Source: Candidatus Hydrogenedentota bacterium
Lineage (GTDB): Bacteria; Hydrogenedentota; Hydrogenedentia; Hydrogenedentales; SLHB01
DNA: 64,000 nt
Reading direction: 5' to 3'
NCBI GenBank assembly: GCA_013359265.1
Contig: JABWCD010000003.1
Location: 1-64,000, forward strand
Shown: one piece after another, positions 17,886 to 26,588 of the stretch
Numbering within the stretch: the stretch's first letter is position 1
Layout: each line of letters opens with the position of its first letter
Position numbers and translations under genes: made by a program
The notes under the pieces: generated by a model
Database searches by the model: none
Seen by the model: the letters and a program-made list of their open reading frames with translations, nothing else
What the model was told of the DNA's origin: nothing

Positions 17886-18896
17886 CTACAGCGCAATCGC
17901 CCCGATGACCCAGTAAATGAGCAGGTATGCCATGCTTTGCAGCACGCCGCCCAGGAAGATTCCGAGCGGAAAATTGATGATGTCCTGCGATTCGAACCCG
18001 AAATTGATGAAAATAAGCGGCGGGATGACGAGCAGAAGCAAGATCGTTCCGAGTATGGGCCCGGCAAGCACGGAAACCGAAAAGAAGACGACAGTGATAA
18101 TCGCGGTAGCAGGGAGCAGTTGGACCGCGTTCGCGAGGAAGGTGCTTTCCGGCAGCCGGTGACTCAACGTAAGAAAGATGTAGATTCCGATGAACGTGCT
18201 GACGGCAAGGGAGCACGTGCTCAAAACGGTCATCGCCACGCCCGCCCACATCGGCAGCTTGGGAACATCGGCCGTTTCGGCGATAACAGCGGCTTGTTCG
18301 AGTTCATCCGGCGAAGGGCCGACCACCCATGCGCCGCTAATGATTATCCAAACGGTGTAGAGTCCGAATGCAACCGCCGCGCCGATCGCAATGCGTTGCA
18401 TCATGGCCTGATCGGGCATGTATTTTTCGCGCCAACTTTTCTCGACCTCTTCCACTTCGACGGGCTCCTGGGGCCGCGGGTCGTAGACGGGATCGAGTTT
18501 CATAACGTCGACCGGCGCGACGTAGCCGGTGGATTGCAGCGCTTGCGCACTCGATGCAACGAAATTTCTGCAAATATTGCAGACAAGCCCCGACGCGGTC
18601 GGGTGACGGTCCCAGTCGCCGCGGAATTCGCGCCCGCACCGTGCGCAGTGCGTCTTCAGCGACGCGGTCTGCAACGGCGTGTAGTGAAGGCCGGGTTCAG
18701 GAGCACCAACTTGCGCGTTGGGTTGCGCCGCGCCCGCTTGATCGATTGGCGCCGCCGGTGTACGCGCAACCGGTTTCGAGTTTTGCGGCGACACAGTGAG
18801 TGGCTGCCCGCACTTGGGACAGGGCGCCGTCATCCCCGCGGCGTATTCGGACACGGTCATCTCGTGTCCGCAAGCACAAGTGACAAGTAAATCCAT
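17886..18896 (-). CDS. Zinc-ribbon membrane protein, function unknown
   Basis: The 336-residue protein opens with a zinc ribbon (CACGHEM at residues 7-13 and CPKCG at 26-30), has a Pro/Ala-rich linker, a second ribbon (CARCG and CNICRN, about 84-112), and then four transmembrane helices in its C-terminal half (about 180-335). The N-terminal ribbon is of the type common in planctomycete membrane proteins. It stands alone on the minus strand, upstream of the YceD gene by 86 nt. I cannot assign a function. Confidence 0.75.
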   Translation of the reverse strand: MDLLVTCACGHEMTVSEYAAGMTAPCPKCGQPLTVSPQNSKPVARTPAAPIDQAGAAQPNAQVGAPEPGLHYTPLQTASLKTHCARCGREFRGDWDRHPTASGLVCNICRNFVASSAQALQSTGYVAPVDVMKLDPVYDPRPQEPVEVEEVEKSWREKYMPDQAMMQRIAIGAAVAFGLYTVWIIISGAWVVGPSPDELEQAAVIAETADVPKLPMWAGVAMTVLSTCSLAVSTFIGIYIFLTLSHRLPESTFLANAVQLLPATAIITVVFFSVSVLAGPILGTILLLLVIPPLIFINFGFESQDIINFPLGIFLGGVLQSMAYLLIYWVIGAIAL

Positions 18897-18980
18897 CCGT
18901 GCGGCTCCGGTTGCGCACCTGTAGGTACTATACTGCGGGCAGCGTTACTATCGCTATCGCGCGGTTGCCGCAATGGGGCG

Positions 18981-20129
18981 CTAGACGGCCTGCCATTCCG
19001 GCAGCTTGCCCTCGTAAAACACGTCGTACACCCACTGGAAAATCTCGTCCTGCTCGTCGAGCAGTTCCTTGGCGACCGCGTGGCAAACGCGCAGCCCGTG
19101 CCGGCTGTTCGTGAAGATCGCGACGCCATCGCCCGTCGCGCGGCACATCGCCGCATAGCTCATGTAGCCGCGGCTGTCGCCGATGTGCCAGTGAATATCG
19201 CCCTCGTCACGCAGCAGCAGCGCCCAGCCGAGGCCCCATGCGAGCGGGCCGGACAAATGCACCTGCGGGCTCAACATGATGCGTTCGGTCGCGTATTCGA
19301 GGTGTTCCGGTCCGCGCTTCGCGTGGCCGAGCGACGCCAACATAAACGCCGCGTAGTCGCGCGCCGTCGTGTGCAGAGACGACGCGGCCATCGCCTCAGA
19401 CGGCCTGCTCGGCGATTTCACCGGCGCGCCGTCCCACTCATAGCCGATTGCCGCGGACGTATCGAAGGCATCGATCCATGTAAGCGCGCTGTCCGACAGC
19501 CCGAACGGTTTGATGATGGCATCCGTCAGCAGCGTGTTCAGCGGCTGTTCGCTTTGTGCCTCGACCGCTTCCTGCAATACGTTGAACGCTTCGCCCGAGT
19601 AGGCAAAGTGCGCGCCGGGATCGAAATCCATTCTGAGCGGCCGCTTACTGCCGAAGTTGGGCAGGCCGCTCGTGTGCGCCATTACCATGCGCGGGGTGAT
19701 GCGATGCGCGCGCGGTTCGCGCGACACGCGCGCATGCGGAATGTACGTGACGAGCGGCGTGTCGAGCCCCATCCGCCCGCTATCGCACAGCTTAAGCGCG
19801 GCGTAGGTAAACACCGGTTTCGTGAGCGATGCCGCTTGAAAAACGGTCTCCGGAGTTACGGGCGAATTCGTCGCGACGTTTGCCAGACCGAAGCCCTTTG
19901 CATAGGCAATCTCACGATTGCGAATGATTGCAAGGGACAGCCCCGGCGTGCCCGACCGCGCGAGCAGTTCGGTAACCAGCGGCCCAACGAGCGCGAAGGT
20001 TTCTTCCACGCGTGGCGCCAAAGGCGGGACAGACATCGGTTCGCGGCGGGGTTGCGTCGAAGGCGCCGCGGCGAGCACACCGCCGGCGCCAGCCATCAGC
20101 GCTTCGCGGCGGGTGAGTTCGGTGCTCAC
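18981..20129 (-). CDS. Serine hydrolase of the beta-lactamase/PBP4* family
   Basis: The 382-residue protein has the class C-like S-x-x-K motif (AASLTKPVFTYAAL, about residue 96), the Tyr motif FAYSGEAFN, and HIGD in place of the usual H/K-T-G triad. The N-terminus (TRREALMAGAGGVLAAA) looks like a Tat or Sec signal, so it is likely exported. Members of the family are carboxypeptidases, esterases or lactonases; substrate cannot be told here. It follows the cNMP-binding gene by 24 nt on the same strand. Confidence 0.87.
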   Translation of the reverse strand: MSTELTRREALMAGAGGVLAAAPSTQPRREPMSVPPLAPRVEETFALVGPLVTELLARSGTPGLSLAIIRNREIAYAKGFGLANVATNSPVTPETVFQAASLTKPVFTYAALKLCDSGRMGLDTPLVTYIPHARVSREPRAHRITPRMVMAHTSGLPNFGSKRPLRMDFDPGAHFAYSGEAFNVLQEAVEAQSEQPLNTLLTDAIIKPFGLSDSALTWIDAFDTSAAIGYEWDGAPVKSPSRPSEAMAASSLHTTARDYAAFMLASLGHAKRGPEHLEYATERIMLSPQVHLSGPLAWGLGWALLLRDEGDIHWHIGDSRGYMSYAAMCRATGDGVAIFTNSRHGLRVCHAVAKELLDEQDEIFQWVYDVFYEGKLPEWQAV

Positions 20130-20153
20130 GAATGTGCGTGCCCCGGAAAAGGA

Positions 20154-20642
20154 CTAGCTCCCGCTTTGTTCTGAATTCTCGGTCATCACAACGGTCTTGG
20201 CGAGTTCCGCGCGCGCTTCCGCGAGCTTTGCATTCATATCGCGGATGCGCCGCGCCATCACCCCGATGATGTTGAGCAGGATGCGGATCGCCGCCTTCTT
20301 CGTCATCAACTTTTCGAACACGGTCTCGCTCAACACGAATACGCGGCTGGTCTCGCCGGCAACGGCGGAGGCGGTGCGCGGCTCGTTCATGATCACCGCC
20401 ATCTCGCCGAACAGGTCGCCGGTCCTCATTGACGTGAGGTGCTTCTTGCCGTCGAAGAGATCGATGCGCCCGCCCAGAACGACGTACATCTGGTTGCCGG
20501 TCGTGCCTTGATAGAAGAGCACGTTGCCCTTCTCGACCTCCATGGTCATGCCCTTCGAGAAAATCTTCGCGACGTCCTCGGCGTCAAGACCGTTGAACAA
20601 TGCGACGCGCTTGGCGAGTTGCTCGTACTTTTCGCTGATCAT
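20154..20642 (-). CDS. Cyclic-nucleotide-binding domain protein
   Basis: The 162-residue protein is a single cNMP-binding beta-barrel (about residues 10-130; GNVLFYQGTTGNQMYVVLGG, then DLFGEMAVIMNEPRTASAVA) with a short helical tail. The phosphate-binding cassette FGEMAVIMNEPRTA has the canonical Gly-Glu and Arg. There is no DNA-binding domain, so it is not a Crp-type regulator; it probably acts through protein contact. It lies 19 nt behind the EIIA-zinc-ribbon gene, which suggests a functional pair. Confidence 0.88.
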   Translation of the reverse strand: MISEKYEQLAKRVALFNGLDAEDVAKIFSKGMTMEVEKGNVLFYQGTTGNQMYVVLGGRIDLFDGKKHLTSMRTGDLFGEMAVIMNEPRTASAVAGETSRVFVLSETVFEKLMTKKAAIRILLNIIGVMARRIRDMNAKLAEARAELAKTVVMTENSEQSGS

Positions 20643-20661
20643 GTTCGGCGGCGCCTTTCCG

Positions 20662-21492
20662 TCACACGACGTAGATAAACCGAGCGCAATTCAAACACGT
20701 GTGGATGTGCGCGGGGTCCTGGCGCACCTGTTGCACGAACTTCGACGGCAGCCGCATGAAGCAGCCCTGGCAGGTATCGCCCTCGACGGGCACCAGCGCG
20801 GGCGGGCGGCTCTTTGCCAGCTTGTCGTAATGATTGAGAATCCGCGGCTCGACGAGCGAACGGATGTTGTCGATGCGCTCCTTCACTTCCGCCTTGCCCG
20901 TGCGCGCGGTCTGCAGCATCTCCTGGCACAGTTGAAGCCGGGCGAGCAGCATCAAATCCGCGTGGCCGTCGGGCGTCTTTTTGATCGCGGGATCGGCCTT
21001 GAGCTTCTTCACCGTTTGCTCGTGCGTCTCCGTAAACGTGGCCGACGCCGCCTCGAGTTGATCGAACATGTCGTCGGAAGTCTTTGCGTCGAGCATCGCC
21101 TTGAGCTGGGTCTTGTCGCTCAGCAGTTTCGCGACGGTCGCCACAAAATTGAGGTACGAGGTCTGCTCTGACGGCGGGTAGCAAATGAGGAAGATGATTT
21201 GGACCGGCTGGCGATCGACTGCCTTGAAATCCAATCCGGTGGGAACGCGCCCGACGGCGCACGCGAGCTGTTTCATGCCGGTCACCCGCGCGTGCGGCAC
21301 GGCGATGCCGCGGCCAATACCGGTGCTTTCGGTAGTCTCGCGCGCCAGAATCTGGTCCAACGCCGCGCCCACGCCGTCGAACTTGCGCTTGTCGAACAGT
21401 AAATGCGTCAACTCTTTAAGGGCATCTGCCTTCGACGTCGCGGACATCGCCGGCAGAATACAGGTTTTCGTGATGTACTTCGTCAGAATCAT
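20662..21492 (-). CDS. PTS EIIA type-2 domain fused to a C4 zinc ribbon
   Basis: The 276-residue protein has an N-terminal EIIA (PtsN/fructose-type) domain (about residues 5-145) with the phosphorylatable His in GRGIAVPHARV, then a helical segment (about 150-225) and a C-terminal zinc ribbon (CQGCFMRLP and CLNCARFIYV). The C-terminal half resembles the coiled-coil/zinc-ribbon family (zf-RING_7, PF02591). No EIIB, EIIC, HPr or EI gene is nearby, so a regulatory role is likelier than sugar uptake (inference). I prefer the ATG at 21492, where the EIIA fold starts; an ATG 11 codons upstream is possible. Confidence 0.85.
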   Translation of the reverse strand: MILTKYITKTCILPAMSATSKADALKELTHLLFDKRKFDGVGAALDQILARETTESTGIGRGIAVPHARVTGMKQLACAVGRVPTGLDFKAVDRQPVQIIFLICYPPSEQTSYLNFVATVAKLLSDKTQLKAMLDAKTSDDMFDQLEAASATFTETHEQTVKKLKADPAIKKTPDGHADLMLLARLQLCQEMLQTARTGKAEVKERIDNIRSLVEPRILNHYDKLAKSRPPALVPVEGDTCQGCFMRLPSKFVQQVRQDPAHIHTCLNCARFIYVV

Positions 21493-21583
21493 TCGATCGG
21501 TAATCCTTTCCAGGCGGCGCGACATGGGCCGTCCCCCGGTTTGTAGTTAGGGTACGTTAGTCTAGCACTGCGTGCGCAGTCGC

Positions 21584-24500
21584 TCAACGTGCGGAGGCTT
21601 GCTTCTGCACGAGTTCCGCGGGTCCCAGCACGGCATAGGTGCGCGCAGAGGCATCTTTTCCCTTGAAATCGCGCTTGGCGTCGTCGCAGGACTGATCGGA
21701 GAGCTTCTCCCAGCCGCCGGCGGGATCGAACGCGTACAGTTTGAGCGCGGCAAGTCCGCTCGCAGCAACCGACTCGGCCGCCGGCCTCAGGTGGACCGTC
21801 AACTCGACGGGCGTGCCATCCGCCTGCACGTCCACGCGCACAAACTTCGTGTACGCGGCAAGACCGGCCGGGAGCGGCTGGTCCGGTTCGGGCAACACCA
21901 CGAGCCGCGCGCCCACCTGCTTTTTCGCCGACACGAGCACCAGCCCCTCGATGCCCGGCGGGCGCAACTGCAACTTTTGTCCCCATGCCAGCGCGCCCTC
22001 TTTTGCGCCTTTTTGCGCAACGGGCGCCGTGGGCAGACCGTATTGCATCACCGGCATCGTGCGTTTCGAGCCCACCGCCGGTTCGGCCTGCGCTTCCGAT
22101 TCAGTATTCATCGGGGGATTGCTGTCCACCAGCGGCGCGGGTGCGGGGGTCTGCGCCGGCTCTTCGCGTTGCTGCGCATTTGGGTCCGTTGGCGCCGATT
22201 CTGACGGAGTTGGCGTGACGGGCGCTGCTTCTGCCGGCGTTGTCTGCGCAGGCGGTGACACCGGCGCGGGCGAAGATACTATGGGCGCGGCGATCATGTC
22301 CCGCGGCGAAGGTGGCGGCGCGGCGGCGGACTGCGGTGGCGGCAATTCGGTTTCCGCTTTCGCGATGAGCGGCTTGGCGTCCGGCACGGCCAGCGCGACG
22401 AGCTGCCGCGCAAACGGATTCACCTTGATGCGCGACACCGCCGGCCCGAGCACCGCATATGTGCGCGGACGCCGATCGCGCGCGGCAATGACACGCGCAT
22501 CGGCGATGAGTTCCTGGGCTTGCAGGGGGGCCCACCCCTGCGCGTTGTCGTATCCGTATATCGCGAGTTGACCGAGGTTCGATTGCGCGCACACTTCCTC
22601 CGGAACGTATATCTTCATCTCGATTTCGCTGTCGACATCCTCAGGTTGCTGATCGATCTGCGCATACACGGTGAATGTCGCGAGTCCCTCGGGAATCTCC
22701 GTGATCGGGCGCGTATCGATCTTCGTTGTCACCGTAACCGGGCCCTGCGCGCGGATGGTGAATTCCGATTCCATTCCCGGCGGCGAAACGCGCACCACGG
22801 ACCCGTACGCGGATGACGCCAGCCGGCGCACTTCCTCCGGCTCGAACCGGGTCGGCTTCAGGCGCCGATCCTGGATCAGTTTCATCTGGTCGTCGTAATG
22901 CGGCGATACCGGGTCTTCCGACGCGCCGAACGGCACCATCGTCGCCGCCTCCGTGCGCGCGCCGAACGACACCGCCATCGCGAACCCATATCCGTAGGTC
23001 ACGTTCCACGTGCCGTCTTCGAACAGCGCATCGGAAGCGACAAACAAGGGCTGCCCCGAAACGCTTCCCGGCGCCGGCAACGTGCGCTCGCCGCGTTTGA
23101 ACACGTGCGCATCGCCCCACGGCTTGTTCAGCGTCTCGAATTCACTGCGCATCATCCGCGCCGCTTCGTCCGCCGCCTGCAACGCGAGCGCCTGAATCTG
23201 ATCCGAGTTGCCGTCAATTGCTTCCCACACGGCGAATTCGTTTGCGCCGCCCGCAAGCGTGCACAACGCGTTCCACCACACGTGAAAAACGGTCATGCCT
23301 TCGCTTGACGGCTCCGCGACATAGTTCCAATTGCGCAGAATATCGAGGCACGGCGCGAGGTCCGGGTGGGCGCTCGCGAGCAGATCGGCCTTCTTGTCGG
23401 CCGCATCGAGAAGTTTCGGCATCGCGAACATCGCGCCCGGCACCAGCACGTCGTAGACCATCGCCTGCGCGTCCTGATACGAGCGCGCTCCCATCGACAG
23501 CAATCGACGCACGCGCCGCGCGCGGAACGTGTCGGGATCGTGAACGAGCCACGGCGGATACTGGTTTGGGTCGACGCCCGATCCGTCCGTAGCCGTCCAG
23601 GGCGGATTGCCGCAGGCCTGAACATAGCCGCTCTTCGGGTTCTCGATCAGCGGCAGTTGATCGATCCGCACGATGGGGCCCCACGCGAACCGCGTATCGT
23701 TCGCGGGTACCGGCGCGTCCCACGAGATGATGTTCAAGGGCGCGTTCGTGTTCTGCTGCCGGTTCGCAAGTATCTGATCGCGTGCGGGCGGCGGCGTGTT
23801 TTTCGCGCCAACTTTGCTGTTGTAGAGGTACAAAAGATTGCCCGCGTGGTCCGCGTAGACAATGTGAAACGTCGGCAGTTGCTGCTCGTTCAGCGCCGCC
23901 CGGAACTGCTGATAGTCCGTCGCGCTTGCCATGAGGTGCAATTGGCGAATCGCGCCAAAATCGCGGAACCCGCCGATGAAGTAGCTGCAGGTGCGGTTGT
24001 TGTACCGCCCAACGACGGGGCCGTACGGCGTATCGAGATACGGCACCTGCCGCTCTTCCATGCCCGCGGGAGTTCGCACGAAATAGCGCTTCGCGTTCAT
24101 CACCGTTTGCAGATACCGCAGCGTGTCCGGCGAGACTAAGGCGCCACCCTGCGGTCCAGTCGGGTCCGCGGGATTGCGCGCGGCCGCGCCACCTCCTCGC
24201 GGTTCCATGTACACATCGGCGAAGTCGGACATGTTCGGTGTGAGCGACCAGCCGAGCAGACCGTTGTGTCCCTGCACAATGACCGGCAGGCCGAACAGTG
24301 TCGCGCCGTAAATGTTAAATCCGCCGCAGGTCAGTTGCGCTTCGTACCATTGGAACGGCCCGCGATAATCCGTATGCGGGTTCATCACCAGAATCGTGTC
24401 GCCGTTGGTTGTGCGTGAAGGTGCGATGGCCCAGGCGTTTCCCGTGTTCGACGCCGCGGGCCGCGCAAAGGAACCTGGAAGATCGAATGGCGCGAAACTC

Positions 24501-25003
24501 ATGAGGTAACAATGCATCAGCGCAAGGATGTCCTCGGGCCGGACGCCTTCGGCCCATTCCGGCGTCTGGCCGGGATGCTCGATGATCCAGGCGTTTACGC
24601 CGAGCGCAAACCCGTTGCACAAGTCGCGCGTGATAGCGTCCGCGTACGGATACACCGCGAGCGCGAGGTCCGCGTACCCCATCTTCAGCGAGAACTCGTC
24701 CGACAGCGCGTACTCCTCGCCGTACACTTCCGCCGCGCGCCCGTTCGCCACGCGGTACGCGCGGAGCATGCCCTCGATGTGGTCCTCCGCCTGCGCATAT
24801 CCGAAGGCAAAACTCATCGCGAGAAAATTGTCCGCCTGAACGTGCGGCACACCCCATTCGTCGCGGTAAATGGTGGCCTGTTCCCAAAGCACGGACGGAT
24901 CGGAGGGGACTTGCGCGTGGGCGCAAACGCACATGAACGCGAGAAGAGAAAAGATAGTGCGCGCGATGCGCCGGTGGAAGACGTTTCGGATTGGACCCAA
25001 CAT
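21584..25003 (-). CDS. Penicillin acylase-family Ntn hydrolase with duplicated C-terminal domain
   Basis: The 1139-residue exported protein (signal peptide about 1-30) matches the penicillin/acyl-homoserine-lactone acylase family: DEWGVPHVQADN, AFGYAQAEDHIEGM, and the beta-chain start region NAWAIAPSRTTNGDTILVMN. Family members cleave amide bonds after self-processing. The residue just before Asn-Ala-Trp is Gly, where the nucleophilic Ser is usual; the nearest Ser lies four residues before this Asn. After about residue 750 there are two copies of a beta-rich domain, each ending near RTYAVLGPA, separated by a long Pro/Ala-rich linker. The family is about 700-850 residues, so the tail is an extra. 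GGAGGA lies 11 nt upstream of the ATG. Confidence 0.85.
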   Translation of the reverse strand: MLGPIRNVFHRRIARTIFSLLAFMCVCAHAQVPSDPSVLWEQATIYRDEWGVPHVQADNFLAMSFAFGYAQAEDHIEGMLRAYRVANGRAAEVYGEEYALSDEFSLKMGYADLALAVYPYADAITRDLCNGFALGVNAWIIEHPGQTPEWAEGVRPEDILALMHCYLMSFAPFDLPGSFARPAASNTGNAWAIAPSRTTNGDTILVMNPHTDYRGPFQWYEAQLTCGGFNIYGATLFGLPVIVQGHNGLLGWSLTPNMSDFADVYMEPRGGGAAARNPADPTGPQGGALVSPDTLRYLQTVMNAKRYFVRTPAGMEERQVPYLDTPYGPVVGRYNNRTCSYFIGGFRDFGAIRQLHLMASATDYQQFRAALNEQQLPTFHIVYADHAGNLLYLYNSKVGAKNTPPPARDQILANRQQNTNAPLNIISWDAPVPANDTRFAWGPIVRIDQLPLIENPKSGYVQACGNPPWTATDGSGVDPNQYPPWLVHDPDTFRARRVRRLLSMGARSYQDAQAMVYDVLVPGAMFAMPKLLDAADKKADLLASAHPDLAPCLDILRNWNYVAEPSSEGMTVFHVWWNALCTLAGGANEFAVWEAIDGNSDQIQALALQAADEAARMMRSEFETLNKPWGDAHVFKRGERTLPAPGSVSGQPLFVASDALFEDGTWNVTYGYGFAMAVSFGARTEAATMVPFGASEDPVSPHYDDQMKLIQDRRLKPTRFEPEEVRRLASSAYGSVVRVSPPGMESEFTIRAQGPVTVTTKIDTRPITEIPEGLATFTVYAQIDQQPEDVDSEIEMKIYVPEEVCAQSNLGQLAIYGYDNAQGWAPLQAQELIADARVIAARDRRPRTYAVLGPAVSRIKVNPFARQLVALAVPDAKPLIAKAETELPPPQSAAAPPPSPRDMIAAPIVSSPAPVSPPAQTTPAEAAPVTPTPSESAPTDPNAQQREEPAQTPAPAPLVDSNPPMNTESEAQAEPAVGSKRTMPVMQYGLPTAPVAQKGAKEGALAWGQKLQLRPPGIEGLVLVSAKKQVGARLVVLPEPDQPLPAGLAAYTKFVRVDVQADGTPVELTVHLRPAAESVAASGLAALKLYAFDPAGGWEKLSDQSCDDAKRDFKGKDASARTYAVLGPAELVQKQASAR

Positions 25004-25150
25004 GTCAGCTTAATCGTCCTCCGCACGCACCAATCTTGTCAACTATTCGGCGCGTGATCGGGCGAGACTCGGCTGCAGATCGAACGGTTCCGTTCCATAC
25101 TTCCCATTACTCTCACAATTCCCACTACGTCCTCTCCGCCCATCGAAACG

Positions 25151-26350
25151 CTACTCGCCCGCGCCGTGCGGCACCGTCGGGTTCTCGTACCAGATCACGG
25201 CGTTGATCTCGCGTTCCTCGCAAGTAATCAGGTCCAGGTCCCCGTCCCCGTCGAGATCGTACGGCACGATCAGGTCATACTTGATTCCCGGCGCGCCCGC
25301 GATATCGTGTTCGTTCCACTTGCCGTCCGCGGCGCGCGACAGCCAAAACACGCCGGAGGCCGTGTCCGCCTGCTCGCAGGTCACCGCCAAATCCTGCAAC
25401 CCGTCGTTGTCGATGTCCGCGATGCACACCGCCTTGCTCGTGCCGAACGCGTCGGAAAAGGTAATCGTCTCCGCGCGCCATTTCGTCCCCTGCACATCCT
25501 CCCGCAGGAAGACGATGATGTCCCGCGGCTTCACTGCGGCGGCAACGTCACGGTCGCCGTCTCCATCGATGTCGCCGGTTGTGATGAACATGACCTCGCG
25601 CCCACGCGCGCCGATCTCATGCTCCGGCCACACGTTCACATCGTCCGTTCGCTCCAGCCAGTACACGCCCGTTGCCGGACCCTTTCGATCCGAAAACAGA
25701 ATGTCCTGATCGCCGTCGCCGTCCATGTCTTCCGCGACGAGCGACATCACCCAGCCCGCCGTGCGCAGCTTGTGCCACTTCCACGAATCGGTGCGTCGCG
25801 ACGTGCCCTTCGTCTCCAGCCATCCGATCTGCCCGTTCGGGTCCTTTGCGCCGATCACAAGGTCCGGCCGCGCGCCGTTCGTGATAGACAAGGGAACGCA
25901 GAACATCCACGCGGCCTTTTTCTCAAGCGCGGGTACTGCCCGCGGCTTCCAATGCGTTACGATCGAATTCAGACCGGGCGTGGGGGCTAACGAAATCGGG
26001 CCGGGGTTCCAATGCACATACACGGATTGGTTCTTTCCTTCCGTGCACGACACGACATCGAGCCAGCCGTCCGCGTCCAGGTCGATTTGCACCGCATCTT
26101 CGGGGCTCTCCACGTTTCCAACGGACAACGAAGGCCACGGCTCTCTGATCGCGCCTACGTCTGGCTTCGTAACCACGCGAACATCCCCGCCTTCCTCCCA
26201 GCCCGTCGCGATTTCAAAACGCCCGCTTTCATCCGGCTTGGAAAGCCGCACCCCGTCCGCGCCTTTCGACGACTGGTCGATGACATGCATCGGCCACACG
26301 CCAAACGCAGTGGCTACTCCCACAACCGCAAGCGCGACGCTAGACAGCAT
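25151..26350 (-). CDS. Secreted FG-GAP/VCBS repeat protein
   Basis: The 399-residue protein has an N-terminal signal sequence and at least four calcium-binding FG-GAP/VCBS blades, visible as recurring D-x-D-x-D-G-D-x-D motifs (DLDADGWLDVV, DMDGDGDQDILF, DIDGDGDRDVAAA, DIDNDGLQDLAV, DLDGDGDLDLIT). Such beta-propellers are usually surface or secreted binding proteins. The ATG at 26350 has a weak AGG 8 nt upstream; a GTG two codons earlier is possible. No catalytic domain is visible. Confidence 0.85.
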   Translation of the reverse strand: MLSSVALAVVGVATAFGVWPMHVIDQSSKGADGVRLSKPDESGRFEIATGWEEGGDVRVVTKPDVGAIREPWPSLSVGNVESPEDAVQIDLDADGWLDVVSCTEGKNQSVYVHWNPGPISLAPTPGLNSIVTHWKPRAVPALEKKAAWMFCVPLSITNGARPDLVIGAKDPNGQIGWLETKGTSRRTDSWKWHKLRTAGWVMSLVAEDMDGDGDQDILFSDRKGPATGVYWLERTDDVNVWPEHEIGARGREVMFITTGDIDGDGDRDVAAAVKPRDIIVFLREDVQGTKWRAETITFSDAFGTSKAVCIADIDNDGLQDLAVTCEQADTASGVFWLSRAADGKWNEHDIAGAPGIKYDLIVPYDLDGDGDLDLITCEEREINAVIWYENPTVPHGAGE

Positions 26351-26413
26351 GATCACAGCCTAACGCCAACGTCGGTCAAAAACCGCGTCCCCTGCATCGC
26401 ATATAACCTCCTG

Positions 26414-26440
26414 GTCCTTTTGGTCTTTTAGGTCCCTTGG
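26414..26440. repeat. 9-bp-period array, three units
   Basis: The units GTCCTTTTG, GTCTTTTAG and GTCCCTTGG follow each other in the 238-nt space before the lipoprotein gene. They belong to the same GTCCTTTNN group as 50322-50366 and 63127-63153. Confidence 0.6.
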
Positions 26441-26588
26441 CCTCCGCCAATTTTAATCACGCTTCGGCGAAGCCGTCCCTCCTGACGTCACCTAATCGTA
26501 CGCGATTCTTCGCCCGGAGACCCCCGATCAGTGCAACACGCTGGGCAAGGAATTAGGAAGCTTTTCTGTACATCGCTGCGAGGACCTC

